Origin: Fremontodendron californicum
Taxonomy: Eukaryota; Streptophyta; Magnoliopsida; Malvales; Malvaceae
Length of the DNA stretch: 64,000 bases
NCBI GenBank assembly: GCA_030761205.1
Contig: JAULJL010000021.1
Location: forward strand, 11,575,160 to 11,639,159
Direction of reading: 5' to 3'
Shown: one piece after another, positions 10,261 through 21,846 of the stretch
Layout: each line of letters begins with the position of its first letter
Numbering within the stretch: the stretch's first letter is position 1
Position numbers and translations under genes: made by a program
The notes under the pieces: model-generated
Seen by the model: the letters and a program-made list of their open reading frames with translations, nothing else
Databases searched by the model: none
What the model was told of the DNA's origin: nothing

Positions 10261-11430
10261 TTATAAAAACTTAAAGTCTATGTCTCATTTGATTTATATT
10301 TTACTTTTTTTTAAAATTTTGTTTTGTTTTGTTTTCATTTATATTTTATTCTATGTCTTGCTTACTTACTGTTATTAAGTAGCTTATTTTGCTTAGGTTA
10401 TAGCCTTTTTTATCATTACTTTTATATGATTTTTTTAGAGATAAATATATATTAATTAAAATATAAATTATATTATTTTTTTAAAAATCAATTTGTTAGA
10501 CAATATTAGTTTTTAATGGGAGGGTTTGATCTTCTTTTTTAAAATTAGGATTACATTTGGACTGGATTTAAGGTTCGAATATTTGAATATTGAATCGATC
10601 TGTATAAATATTTATTATTAATGTCATACATTAATTCAATCTAAATTTAAAAAAAAAAAAACTCAATCCATAAACAAATCTATCTATATAACACTTCTAA
10701 ACAACAAACAAACAAAAAAATTCTTCACATTTGGTTTTTTTTTTTTTTTTTTGTGTTTGCCTAATCTCTAAAGAGTCTTCCACCCACTTGACCCAGGAAA
10801 AGTACATCAAAATTATGGCAACAAATTCAACACTATAACAATATATTATATATCCTTGGTCTTCATTTGACATAAATTTTCTACAGATGGTTTCCCATTT
10901 TATCTTTGACAGTGAATTCGTTTGGTTATTGATTCCAGCTGTTAGTGAGGGTCGTATAATATATCTTTTGTCAAACATTTGAATTCCTGAAAAAATTATT
11001 TTGATATGTTTCTTAGAATTCTTTTTGTTTTAAATTTTGACCAAAATCTAGCTACCATCGTGTGGATTCGGGTTTTGATTGAACTAATATTACGAATCAA
11101 ATGATATTAATTTAATTTAAAATTTTACTTAAAAATTCAAATAAAATTTTAATAAAAAAAATTATATATTTTTTATTTTTTTATAAAAATATATTAAAAA
11201 AACTATCACCTTTTAAAAAAAAGTATTCCACTTTTCTTCAATATGTAATTTTTTTCTTTTAAAAACACCCTTTTTTTTTCTTTCTAAACATCCATATAAT
11301 TGATGACCAAAAAATTACTCAATGTTTTTACATTTTTTTTTTTTCATCCACATCTCAAAGAAATTTTTTTGGATATGCTTGCTCCCAATTAAGAGTGAAG
11401 ATATATAATATACCTGAAGCTAGCTGCAAG
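10261..11430. other. AT-rich gene-free stretch
   Basis: Long T- and A-runs, low complexity and no supported exon. The segment 10740-10980 (AATCTCTAAAGAGTCTTCCACCC) is partly repeated near 13300-13400, showing that this intergenic sequence was itself duplicated along with the gene copies. Confidence 0.4.
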
Positions 11431-12284
11431 GTGGGGTTTATCGCCTGGTTATGCTGTTCTAGGTTGATTGTTTTGTTGAATTTTTGAACCTTCAAATAGA
11501 TCTAGAAATTGGGAAGCAATGATATTCTCTCGTCGTGAAGCTGTAAAAAAGATATGAGTTCCATAATTAATATAATGGAATTTATTGGATATAATATGCT
11601 ATATATATGATCTGTATCGGAGTTTATAATTACTCCAAGGTTGCACCTGAAGAAAGCTGCAAGGTGGGTCCGATTAAATGGCATTCCTCCACTTGTTTAA
11701 TTGCTCCAGATCGCTTGTTTTGTAGATCGTCTGCAAACCAATTGTTAATTTATTTAGATCTGTGAACCGGGAAACTGGGAGGAGGAAGAAGAAGAAGACT
11801 GAATTGACGGAGGAAAGACAAAACCCTAAGCGGGAGAATTCTGCTTTTCAGATACTATAAGACACCATTATGATGCAAAACTTTAGTTTGTACATGATGA
11901 TTGACACTTACCATAATTGTCAACATCTTCTGGAATGAGTTGCAAGAGGTTTTCTTGCTCGCAAACGTTGTAAATTTAGATATGATAATATTGAACACAA
12001 TATTATTATACGACATGAATATGATACGAAATAAATAATTAAAACACTCAAAAAACACGATATAACACGAAAGATTAACACGAACACGACACGAATATAC
12101 GAATATCTCAAAATCTATATAATACGAATTATTAACGTATCAAAATTTATATAAATATAAAATATCTTAAATATGATTATGACACGATAAAATATACGAA
12201 CACGATACGGATATACGAATTGCCAGATCTAATTGTAATCCGAAAGGGAATTGACAAATACCCAGGCCAAAGGTTATTATCCAT
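11431..12284 (-). pseudogene. Copy B of the tandem gene family, broken by an hAT-like MITE
   Basis: Exon 1 starts at 12284 (MDNNLWPGYLS...), is split at 12233/11975 by a MITE, and resumes with GAGCAAGAAAACCTC (protein QENLLQLIPED) to a canonical donor ATG|GTAAGT at 11912/11911. An 84-nt exon at 11730-11647 (...AIKQVEECHLIGPTLQLSS) has good AG/GT borders. Another exon near 11525-11415 (SRRENIIASQFLDLFEG) now reads into a stop. It lies between copies A and C, and no basic/coiled-coil 3' exons are present. A pseudogene, or at best a truncated gene. Confidence 0.6.
11976..12232. mobile_element. hAT-like MITE of the 'ATACGA' dispersed family
   Basis: The ends are TTAGATATGATAAT and, inverted, TTAGATCTGGCAATTC. 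The flanks TTGTAAAT (11968-11975) and TTGTAATC (12233-12240) look like an 8-bp duplication with two changes. The body is composed of CACGATACGAATA-type words and TATATAATACGAATTATTAACG. Related copies are at about 17085-17285, 34130-34270, 40030-40185, 41480-41637 with 42528-42570, 57060-57290, 57715-57880 and 63870-64000. Because it sits inside a conserved exon, this copy gives the best view of the ends. Confidence 0.65.
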
Positions 12285-12396
12285 GGCAGGACGTGAAAAT
12301 TTCAAAGCTTTTGAAGAATCAAACTTAGGACTGCTTTGCAATTGAATCAAGGGAATTGACAAATACACGAATTGCAAGTGAAAATTTCAAAGCTTT

Positions 12397-12749
12397 TGTC
12401 CAGCTTATTTAATTGACTCTAAATTTTTATTCAAATTAAACCAACCTTTCCAATTGAAATAATTTAACTCATTAACACGTCTATATATTATATAACACTT
12501 TGTTCTAAAAATTGCCCATTAAACTTAGGACTGTTTTGCTATGGAAGATGGAAAAGAGGATGTCCAAAAAAACTTAGGACTGTTTTGCTATGGAAGATGG
12601 AAAAGAGGATGTCCAAAAAAGAAATGGGCAATTTTTAGAACAAAGTGTTATATTACATATAGACGTGTTAATGAGTTAAATTATTTCAATTGGAAAGGTT
12701 GGTTTAATTTGAATAAAAATTTAGAGTCTATTAAATAAGCTGGACAAAA
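12397..12749. repeat. Inverted repeat with about 135-bp arms
   Basis: The arms at 12397-12530 and 12613-12749 are near-perfect reverse complements (shared segment AACCTTTCCAATTGAAATAA; about two mismatches in 100 bp). The centre contains a direct duplication of about 40 bp starting AAACTTAGGACTGTTTTGC. The sequence is the upstream flank of gene copies B and C, so the structure arose by an inverted duplication of a family promoter region. A transcript across it would form a hairpin. Confidence 0.8.
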
Positions 12750-14450
12750 AGTTTAGGTTTGTTTAAAATTTGAGCCGGATCTTCTATAAATATTTTAAAA
12801 CCCAAACCCTGCCGAATGTTTTATATATATATATATAAAAGAGGTTAAGATTTAAGAGAAAATTAGATCGGTTCGAATACACATATGTTATTATTAGATC
12901 TTTTTAAGGGTCGAGTAGTTTGTATGATCCGTATTATCGGGCCTAGGCAAAAATTTTAATGATTTGGCTGGTTCGGTCCTACCTGGATCACTAATCAAAT
13001 AATAAAAAATTAATTTTTTATTTTTAATTTTTTAATATTATTTGAATAATGATATGAGGCAACGAGACAACTCGAATCCGCCCAAAATTGAGCATGGGTA
13101 AAATGGTAAAAAAAAAAATTCCAAATCACGATGACCCATGAACAAATGTAGTTGTTACTATCATACATTTAATATAATTTAAATACCATCTAAAAAATTC
13201 AAGCCAAGAAGAAATCAAACTATATAATACTACTAAATATTGGGGAAAAAAAAACATTCTCTCTTCACTTTGTTTTTTTTTTTTTTTTTTTAAGTTTCTA
13301 TTTCGTGTGCCTTATCTCTTAAGTCTTCCACCCGCTAGAATGGCTGTTGATTCCAGCTGTTAGGGAGGGTCATATAATATATTTTTTGTCAAACATTTCA
13401 ATTCTTGACAAATTATTTCATGCGTTTTTCGATTTTTTAAAATATTTTTATACAATAATATATAATAAAAAAAATAAAATTGATACTTTTTAATCAAATA
13501 TTAACATGTAAATATTTTTTTAAATTATTTTTAAATTTAAAATTTGAACATTAAAAATTCTATTAGAATCAAATTATTCATTGTTGATTTCATATTGGAA
13601 GAAAAAAGCAACAAAAAAAAAATCCTTCATCGCATGTCTAGTCGTATCAAAACGTATCCAATCGTGTCTTGATCATGTTTTGACAGTGTTCGATTTTACT
13701 TTTATTTTTTTATCGTGCCCTTGCGTGTCCGATACATATTCAACCATATCGAACATATGTCCGACACTTAGACACTCCCCTCACAAAACTGTCCATGCTT
13801 GGTAGGGAAGGACGGAAGCTTCGGAAATGGGATTTTATTCATTTCCCTTCATATGTTTAAGAGTGCATCTTCAAACCCATATTTGTTTGAACTACTTTTA
13901 TTGAAAAGTCTCATTTTTCCATCGTTTTTCACATGAGAAGAAATAGTAGGATCTTCATTCTTGCTCTTGGTGTCAATTCCAGTCTTCCAAATGTTATGAT
14001 AGGCTGCTTCACATATCAGAAGGAAATATAGATCTTCAGTATTCAACATGTAACAATATAATTTTTTTCTCATTTGAATGCTCACATTTTCAGATTATTT
14101 ATTGTACTGAAGACACGATTACTGGTTCACTTTGGGAAGCTGTGAATACAAGGCAACCTCATTTGGAAGAAGTGAAGGTTTATTTCTTAGCTTTTTTACA
14201 ACTCAATTTTCTTGTTCACCATCTTAACCTGTTTATTTGTTACCATTTTCTGCTGTAAGTATAAGGCTCAAAAAAGTTTCTATTAGAAATATTGGAAGGT
14301 GCCAAGTTTATGATGAATCCGATGAGCTTTTGGAAGGGTCATTAGGAATTTCATGTATTTGAGGCTGTGAGGAGACATAATTTAGTTTAGTCTTAACTTA
14401 TCATCTAAAGCTTGTTGGTCAAAATCTATGTTACTGCGACTCTTATTTTT
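12750..14450. other. No gene seen; repeat debris
   Basis: AT-rich DNA. 12760-13000 has GGGCC/CGGTCC-type words resembling the hAT MITE families elsewhere in the window. 13260-13400 repeats the 10.7-10.98 kb segment. 13620-13800 contains CGTGTCC/CGTATCC words. No open frame with a recognisable domain or splice context was found. Confidence 0.4.
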
Positions 14451-14663
14451 CCTAAAGCATTTGTGTCAAAAACATATTCGGACATGGGTATGGAGGTACG
14501 ATCCTCCAAATATATGAAAAAAAATTAGAAAAAGTTGGGCATATCCATGTCAGACACATACCCATACTATACCCGACAGTCACTCCAGAATCCGAGTACC
14601 ATAGGTCAAAATAGTTGGCCATCATTGCATCCAAAATTGAACCTAAGAGTCCATAGAAATAAA

Positions 14664-15740
14664 TTAGCATGCATTTAATAAGTGGAGGGCCTATATTTGG
14701 ACCACCTTTAGAGCACAATGGGCTTGTGATGAGAACCAAGCTGGTATTAGACTTCAAATCCATTGTATGTTCCAAGTGGGTTATTATAAGGTCAAGATCC
14801 AAGAAGATCAAAGAAGCTATGCAAGGATTGGTGCAAAGGACTTGGGCTGATTCTACAAGTCTTTTAAGCAACGTCAAGACATTCAAGTTGGGTTGCTTGA
14901 ATGAGGAAGAACAAGACTTGGTCCACATGATCTAAGCTTCACAAGATGAGCCTTAGAAGAATGTAAGGTGGCGGCATAAGACTTAATGAAGTGGACCTGT
15001 TCATTAATGACATGGCAAGGGTGGGGACCAATTCATTAAACTATGTGCACCTATTAAATAAGTATTTGGGCTTGTGTTAAGTCTTGTAATTAGTTTAGGT
15101 TTTTGGACCTGACTTATGTAACATGTCCAATAAGCTTGTGGGGACTACCCTTATTAAACTATTGGACATCTTTTAAATTTAATTAGGATTGGGCTTGAGC
15201 TTGAGCTTGTTCAGCCCATAGTTTAGCTTTCATTTAATTATGTAAGTAGGCTGGGCGAATTCCCTTGTTTAAATAGGTCTGGCCTAAATTCATCTTCTAG
15301 CTAGGTTAGCAAGCCTTAATTGCTAAGTAGATTCATTTGCACTATGACTCTTAGGTAGTCAGCTAGGTTAACATAGGGAGGCTATAAAAACACATGTGTA
15401 GCCGCCTATACCAGTAACAATTAATCTATTGAGTTGATTTTATTCAAGTGAGTGTTTCACTCTTTTTAGTTTTTGACAGAACTAGTGAACTTATCAAAGA
15501 AATCCTTTCTTTGTGGCATTCTTCCTATGAAAAAAACAACTTCAACCCCGAAATCCCTAAATTTCGAAAATAAGAACCCTAGAAAAAAATCTTGCCACTG
15601 TGTTCTCCTACTTTGCTATATTCCGAGATCTCTGCCTGGTATCTCCAAAAAATCCTTTCTTGCTATTGAATTCCAAACTCTTTTACAGGAAAATAATCAC
15701 AAGAGTCTTCATTTGCTTGAGTTTTGAATTCTGATCCTAA
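14664..15740 (+). mobile_element. Ty3/gypsy remnant: C-terminal polyprotein plus probable LTR
   Basis: A plus-strand frame ending at 14935 closes with SRSKKIKEAMQGLVQRTWAD and NEEEQDLVHMI. I recognise this as the usual C-terminus of a Ty3-type polyprotein just before the 3' LTR. After the stop comes about 800 bp of LTR-like sequence: polypurine-poor, with a TATA box (GGCTATAAAAACA near 15381) and a downstream transcript-like region. No second LTR, reverse transcriptase or integrase is present. It may be a truncated element with its LTR; the boundaries are approximate. Confidence 0.5.
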
Positions 15741-15959
15741 TCAGATAAAATTCCTTTTTCAGAGTCTAATCCTAAGTCTGATCTGATCCAAAGAGAGTTC
15801 TAACTTGATCCAAAGTGTATTTTCTTTTCTGATTTTCCTTTCTTTTTTTATTTTCTGTTTTTCCTTTTTTTTATTATTAATAAAAATTAGAATTAAAAAT
15901 GAAATTAAAATTAACTAACACTAAAATTAAAAAATTAACAATTAAAAAATTAACCTAAA

Positions 15960-17060
15960 CTAAAAATTAACAAATATCAAATGCGGATAAAAACCGTTGT
16001 CTACATTGAGTTTCACCTGAATTGCCCAGATAATTGCATTCTGAACTCCTGTTTGACTCAACTCCATCCAAAGACATCTTGCTTTGTTTCTCACTGCAAC
16101 ACGAATAAACTGGCATAACAACAGGATCCACCTCAATTACTCTAATAGAAAATGCAGAATTGCCCACTTTTAATTTGATCACTTCGTCGATCTTTTTCAT
16201 GTGCCCTGTGATAATTTGGATATTTCCTCTAAAAAAAATTGGTATTTTAAGGTATCACCATCCACTCCAATAAACTCGCCTCATCTACTAGCAATGTTTA
16301 AAAAATGTAGTTTTGTTCCAGGCATGAATAGGGACCTCATAACATGCAAGCCAAGTTCCTCTGCTGTCAACTATAACTTGGTCTGACCAAATTTCGATTC
16401 TATAGAACTATTTTCTTAAGCATTCCCAATTCTGGCTTTTCAGACTTTCAAATAAATTTTCATCTTCAAAAATCATCTTTCCCAGAAATTTTCTTAAGCT
16501 TGATTCCATTCAAGTCTTGTTGCATTTTTTGAGCAGTTTTAGCAATACCCGGAAACTCCTTACACCATCCTACTAAGGAGTTTTCTAACCAATGTAAATT
16601 TTCCTCCTCAATATGGCCTCGTACGGTCGACTCCTTATCTGGGTCTTTCAATGTCTCATCATCTTCATTTTTATTTTTACTACCTTCGACCAACACCTGA
16701 CGGTAAGACTTTGTGTAAGCCTTGTCCAAACTCCTTTGATTTCCATCAACCATCGTCCTATGGATTGATTTGTCCTCTTCGATAATACTCACTTCTTCCT
16801 TTGCTGGTTTTCCTGTTTTCCTCCAGTAGGAATATCTGGGACTGAAACAGGCAATGTTAACACCAATTTTGTAATCCAAGAACCATAGCCCATTCAGATT
16901 CCATACTGCATTCCTGGCCTAGACCTCTGTTACAAAATCGATTCATCTTCCCCTCGCAGATCTCTTTTTTGGAATGAAGACATCCAAAACATTCCCAAAT
17001 CTGATGCACACTTTGCGTAACCATATCCTATCGACCGAAGGGGAAGATTGTTGACGAAAA
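15960..17060 (-). pseudogene. L1-type LINE ORF1 remnant
   Basis: Read on the minus strand from about 17060, an RRM-like start (WLRKVCIRFGNVLDVFIPKK) is followed by an acidic/basic linker (16879-16466) and the conserved GEFIGVDGDT and VIKLKVGNSAFSIRVIE segments, typical of plant LINE ORF1 (RNA-binding, nucleocapsid-like). Stops and frameshifts break it near 16385, 16200 and 16900. No endonuclease or reverse transcriptase follows. It lies between the Ty3 remnant and gene copy C. Confidence 0.65.
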
Positions 17061-17627
17061 TCGTAGTCACCATTTTTCACATTTTGTATTTTCACATGTT
17101 ATAATCGTGTTTAAGGATTATATATTTATATAAATTTTGATACTTTAATAATTTGTATTATATAGATTTTAACACATTCATTAATTAATGTCGTATTTGT
17201 ATTATTTTTTCGTTTCATGTTATATCATATTTTAATTATTTTTCTCATACCATGTTCGTATCGTGTTCAAAATCATCAGATCTATTCTCACATGAAATAT
17301 GTCAACAAAAAGCTACGAAAGAGAAAGACTGATCCACAACACCATTTCTAGCTTTTAGAGTTTAGACCAAGCTCTATCATGTTAAAAAACTCAACATAAT
17401 CATCAATCAAGTCTAACATCCTTGTGACAAAAAAAAACCCGAAAGTGAAAATCCCTTCGAAAAAAAACCTAAACCCAATCAAAGTCACCAACATAAAGTT
17501 AGGCTGATCAAGAGAAGAAATCGCAAAAAAAAAAAAAAAGATATAACATGGTTCACGAATAGTTTCTTCATCAGCAGTAAGAATTAGCTGAGCTTGAAGT
17601 TGCAATGGTTCGTCGGTGGCCTACTCC
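17061..17627. other. MITE copy and unclassified sequence downstream of gene copy C
   Basis: 17085-17285 is an 'ATACGA'-family MITE copy ending ATCATCAGATCTA. 17340-17600 is A-rich (runs at 17430, 17460 and 17525), with no supported gene. It presumably includes the 3' UTR of gene copy C, but I see no clear poly-A signal. Confidence 0.4.
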
Positions 17628-18138
17628 TTATTCACAGTTCATGTCATCATCGTTGATTAACTTCACGTAATAAGAATTACCCTTGATCTTGAGTGCCTTA
17701 TTTTCAAGCGGAAATTTTGTCCAACTTGTTGTAAGTTCGTTGTTTTTACCTATCTTGCCAGTTTTGACCTGATTAAGCAAGAGATCATTTTTGCCCTTTA
17801 GCATCAGATATTTGCCTTTAAGTTTTACCTTCTCTTTCTCAAGATCTTTAGTATTTTCCTACATATTGAAGAGGAAAGATTAATTAAATGAGATAATGCA
17901 ATATAATATCATACAACATATGAACAAAACTGTAACCAATTGTACATACAATTAAGAAAGAGAGACTTACTTGAAGTTTTTCGTAGTCATTCTGCAACTT
18001 GGAATTATTCCTTCTCAGCTCATTTATCATTTGTTTCTGAGTTTTGATAGTTTTCTGGGATTTGGCAAGTGCCCTTTTTAGATCTTCTTTTTCTCTTGTA
18101 ACTTCATCCAACCGTTGCTTTATCTCCACCTCTTCTCG
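17628..18138 (-). CDS. Copy C, two 3' exons: basic/coiled-coil C-terminus
   Basis: The exons are 18138-17971 (168 nt, 56 codons) and 17858-17628 (231 nt including the TAA stop), both with AG acceptors; the first has the donor GTAAGT. The first encodes REEVEIKQRLDEV and an uninterrupted charged helix to NDYEKLQ with heptad hydrophobics (I, V, L, L), strongly predicted coiled coil. The second continues the coil (KDLEKEKVKLKGKYLMLKGK) and ends in NSYYVKLINDDDMNCE. Joined in phase to the upstream exon that ends KKLCQKRSREKKK, this resembles a basic-leucine-zipper arrangement, but the usual invariant Asn is replaced by Lys. DNA binding is therefore a guess. Family not recognised; intact frame. Confidence 0.65.
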
Positions 18139-18760
18139 CTGAATATAAGAAAGAGATGAAAATGTTATATTATTACTATTAAAATGGTGTTATTTCAAAT
18201 AGGCTAATGTGTTAAGTACTGAATTATTTGTGGTCTTATATTTAAGTTGAGTCTCTCCATCTATTATCAATTGGTTTTAAGTTTGATTCTTAATATGATA
18301 TCTGAGCCCCAGGTTCTGTTATATGATTCTTGCCTTACACTCCTTTCGAGTTTGTCATATGATAGGTTTCTTTGTCTCACATATACGTGATGGAGTTTAT
18401 TAAAGTGGTGTTATCTCGTATCTACTAACATCTGTTAAGTTTTGGATTATCTATTCTAATATTCAAGTTGAGTTTCTCCACCTATTGCCTATTGGTTTTA
18501 GGTATGATTAACATGATATCAAAGCTTAAGTTCTGTTTTATGATTTTTGTCTTATACTATTTTCGAGTTTGTTATGTGATAAGTTTTTTTGTCTCTACTT
18601 ATACGTGATGGGACCTATTAAAATGGTGTTATCTCACATATGCTAACATCTGTTAAGTCTTAAATTACTTATGATCTTATATTCAAATTAAAATTTTCTA
18701 TCTATTATCAATTAATTTTAAGTCGAATGTTTAATAACTACTATTAAGCATTAAGGTAGG
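18139..18760. repeat. About 220-bp tandem repeat in the TE-bearing intron of copy C
   Basis: ATTAAAATGGTGTTAT and variants recur at about 18177, 18399 and 18619, each followed by similar blocks (ATCTGTTAAG, TTCAAGTTGAGT, CTCCACCTATT, TTTTAAG, TATACGTGATGG). That gives 2.6 diverged copies of a unit of about 220 bp. The array ends where the Athila LTR begins. Confidence 0.7.
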
Positions 18761-20309
18761 TGATAACTCTAGGAAATATAGTTATTTTGCCACCTTTTAT
18801 GCTTTTGAATCAGCTAAGTCCTTGAGGATCTTATTAGGATTTGATTAGTTTTAGATATTTTTATATTTATTTTAATTATCCATTGTATGTTTAAAAATAT
18901 TTATTTACTTGTTATTTATGTGTTTTTATAGGTCCAAGGTGATTTCGAGCTTCGAGGTGCAAAACGACAAAAATCGGTGCATTCCAATGAGCAGGCAGAT
19001 TTGACCTCCAAAACTTCTTTCAAGAAAAACTCGATCTTAAAAACTTCAAATGAGAAAACTCCCTTCTTGACTTTTTAAGCTGACTTTCATACCTTTCTAA
19101 CGGTATAAGGCGTGTCAAAATCGGACAAGATTTGTCTAGGAAGAACAGCTGACAAAATTTGAGAAGCTAACAGGAACCAGTTCAGACAAAATAAGGAGAA
19201 ACACCAAGGAGGCAGTAGCAGTGGGCCGCAGCGCCAACAGCTGGTGCCGCAGCACTAGGGGCTCATGAACTGTACCACAAAAACGTAAAAAAATGCAAAA
19301 CTTACCTATTTTTCTTGGGAACGAAGTTTCGGACTCCAGGAGGCCTTGGACACTTTAAATAGGACTCTTTTAGGTCAAAATAAAGAGGATTAGACATCAA
19401 GAAACCTAATTCTCTATCAAGAAGATAGACACCATCAAATTCTCTCAAGAAGATTGGAAGCTTGAAGATTGAAGACTCAAGAACTGACAACTCTTAATTT
19501 CTTCTTTTCTCTTTTCTCTTTTTTATTTTTCTTGCGTAGTTGATGATGGTGAAACTATTTGATTATTTGTTTTCATTAATTATCATGAACTAATTTTCTT
19601 TTACTAGGATTTCAATTGAACTTAACACATAGTTTGAATTTACTTTCTCTCTTTAGCTTGATTTAATGGTTTGTTGAGTTGTTTATTCATTATTGTTCTT
19701 AATGCTTCTAGTTGATTGGCCACCAATTAGATTGATTTGTTAACCTAAATATAACTTGAAAAAGGGAGTTTAGTGTTAGTGTTAGACATGGATTGAATGA
19801 AACATGTTTCATATTCATTTATTAGGATGAACTGATTTGCAGGTAGTGTAGGAATACATTTACTTGTCATGTGTAACCATTGTTAGAGCCTAAGCTTAAT
19901 GAGTTCTTCTTTAATTCAATTATCATTGGAATATAGTTAATTGGTTAAGAAGGATATTTTTATGAGACCATCGGAATATCCTTATAAATAAGATAGAACT
20001 CTAGGTTAACAACTCATGATCATTAATCAAGTAAAAGAGGTAGAGAGAGATTCAAGCGAACTATTGAGGGAAGTTGTAATCCTAGGCTTTTATTAATTAA
20101 TTGAATTCATTAATTTACTTGCTTTTATTTTTAGTTTCTTTTAATTAAGTTTGATTATCATCTTTAATTATTTGTTTAGATATGATTAAGTTGTGTTAAT
20201 TTTAGTACTTAACGATTTTAGTAGCAATTCCTCGTGGGTTCGACACTCTACTTTTCATTATATTACTTGTCAACGATACGTGCACTTGCGTGGTGTAAAT
20301 CCGACAACA
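18761..20309 (+). repeat. 5' LTR of the Athila-like element
   Basis: It starts TGATAACTCTAG and ends near ATCCGACAACA. It matches 32244-33766 throughout (for example CAACGATACGTGCACTTGCG near the 3' end), with scattered substitutions and small indels, clearly more diverged than the LTRs of the nested element. A candidate flanking repeat ATTAAG occurs at 18750-18755 and 33765-33770, but it is offset from the LTR edges, so the target duplication is uncertain. Confidence 0.85.
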
Positions 20310-20419
20310 AGTTTTTGGCGACGTTGATGGGGAATTGTTTATTATTTTTGTTAATATTAATACCAAGCAACCTTAGTCTTAATTTAAACTTTCTTTTTCT
20401 TTCTTATTTTCAGGTACAA

Positions 20420-21846
20420 TGGTTGAAGCTGACGAAACAAAGACTTTGCGAGAGTATGGGGTTCCTCTCATGCAACATCTTCAGACTAGTACTCGAGGCC
20501 TGGCATCCAGGCCAATACGTTCGAGATAAAGCCAGCCATCCTTCAGATGATCAATACATCATTTCAGTTCAACGGCTTACCAAACGATGACCCGAATGCT
20601 CACATCGTGAATTTCCTAGAAGTTTGCGATCTTTTCAAACAGAATGGTGTTACTAATGATGCCATTAGATTGAGACTCTTCCCTTTCTCACTTCGAGATA
20701 AGGCCAAGAGTTGTTTGAACTCTCTTCCTGCTGGCTCTATTACCACTTAGGCTGATCTAGCCCAGAAATTCCTTACCAAATATTTTCCTCCTGCCAAGAC
20801 AGCTAAGATGTGGAATGATATCACATCTTTTATGCAGTATGACTTGGAATCATTATATGAAGCTTGGGAAAGGTACAAAGATCTTCTTCGACGATGTCCT
20901 TATCATGGGATACCTAAATAGCTTCAAGTGAACACTTTCTACAATGGGTTGATGGGTCCTACTAGAACTTCTATAGATGCTGCAGGAGGTGGGGCACTCA
21001 TAGGGAAAAAATTGATGAGGCTTATGATTTAATTGAGCTGATGGCATCCAATAATTATCAATGGTCCACTGAGTGAATTTTGCCAAAGAAAGCTTCAAGT
21101 GTTTATCAGTTGGATGAGATCAGTGCTTTATCAGCGCAGATGGCTGCTTTGTCCAAGAAATTTGACACTATGAGTGTGCAGTTAGTCCAAAGCCATTTGT
21201 AACATTTGAATATTGTGGGGAAGGACACAACAGTGATAGATGCCCAACCAAGGCTGAATCTGCTCAATATGTGGAAACTATAATAGGCAGCAGAAAAACC
21301 CATATCTAAACGACTATAATCCAGGTTGGAGAAATCAACAAAACTTTTCTTGGAACAATCAAGGGCCATCATCACAAGCTAAGCAAGTAGTCCCTCCTGG
21401 TTTTCAAACACAAGCCAGGGATCCTATCCAAGAAAAGAAGACAGCAGTGGAAGATATATTTACAAAGTTCATGGCTAGTCAAGAAGCGACAAATCAGGCT
21501 CATGCAGCAACACTTCAAAATCTTGAGACACAAGTGGGCCAGCTTGCTAATGCACTTAACAATCATCCAATGGGATCTTTACCAAGCGATACTATGACCA
21601 ATCCTAAGATCCATGGGAAAGAGCAATGTAATGCCATTACATTAAGAAGTGGGAAATAAGTAGAAATGGGTAGCCAAAAGAATAATGAGAGAATTCAAGA
21701 GAAGACACCTCGAGGTTAGCCACCACCACCCTTTCCTTAACGTCTTCAAAGAAAAGTGCCAGAATTGCAGCCCAAGCCTCTTGAAGTAGAAAATTTGGGG
21801 GAAAAAGAAATTGAAAAAGCATAAGAAGAAGAGAAGAAGACTCCAG
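20420..21846 (+). pseudogene. Athila gag, 5' part, degenerate
   Basis: This is the nucleocapsid precursor of the Athila-like element. Motifs in order: FEIKPAILQMINTSFQFNGL, NAHIVNFLEVCDLFKQNG, LRLFPFSLRDKAKSCLNSLP, then KTAKMWNDITSFMQ, SLYEAWERYKDLLRRCPYHG and FYNGLMGPTRTSIDAA. Trp codons have become TAG at about 20748 and 20920, and frameshifts follow. The zinc knuckle EYCGEGHNSDRCP at about 21212 has lost its first Cys. The reading is cut at 21846 by the nested element and resumes at 29908. Confidence 0.85.

Noticed and set aside
14452..14928. 158-codon minus-strand frame
   Set aside because: It overlaps the plus-strand Ty3 C-terminus, which has recognisable motifs; the minus frame has none.
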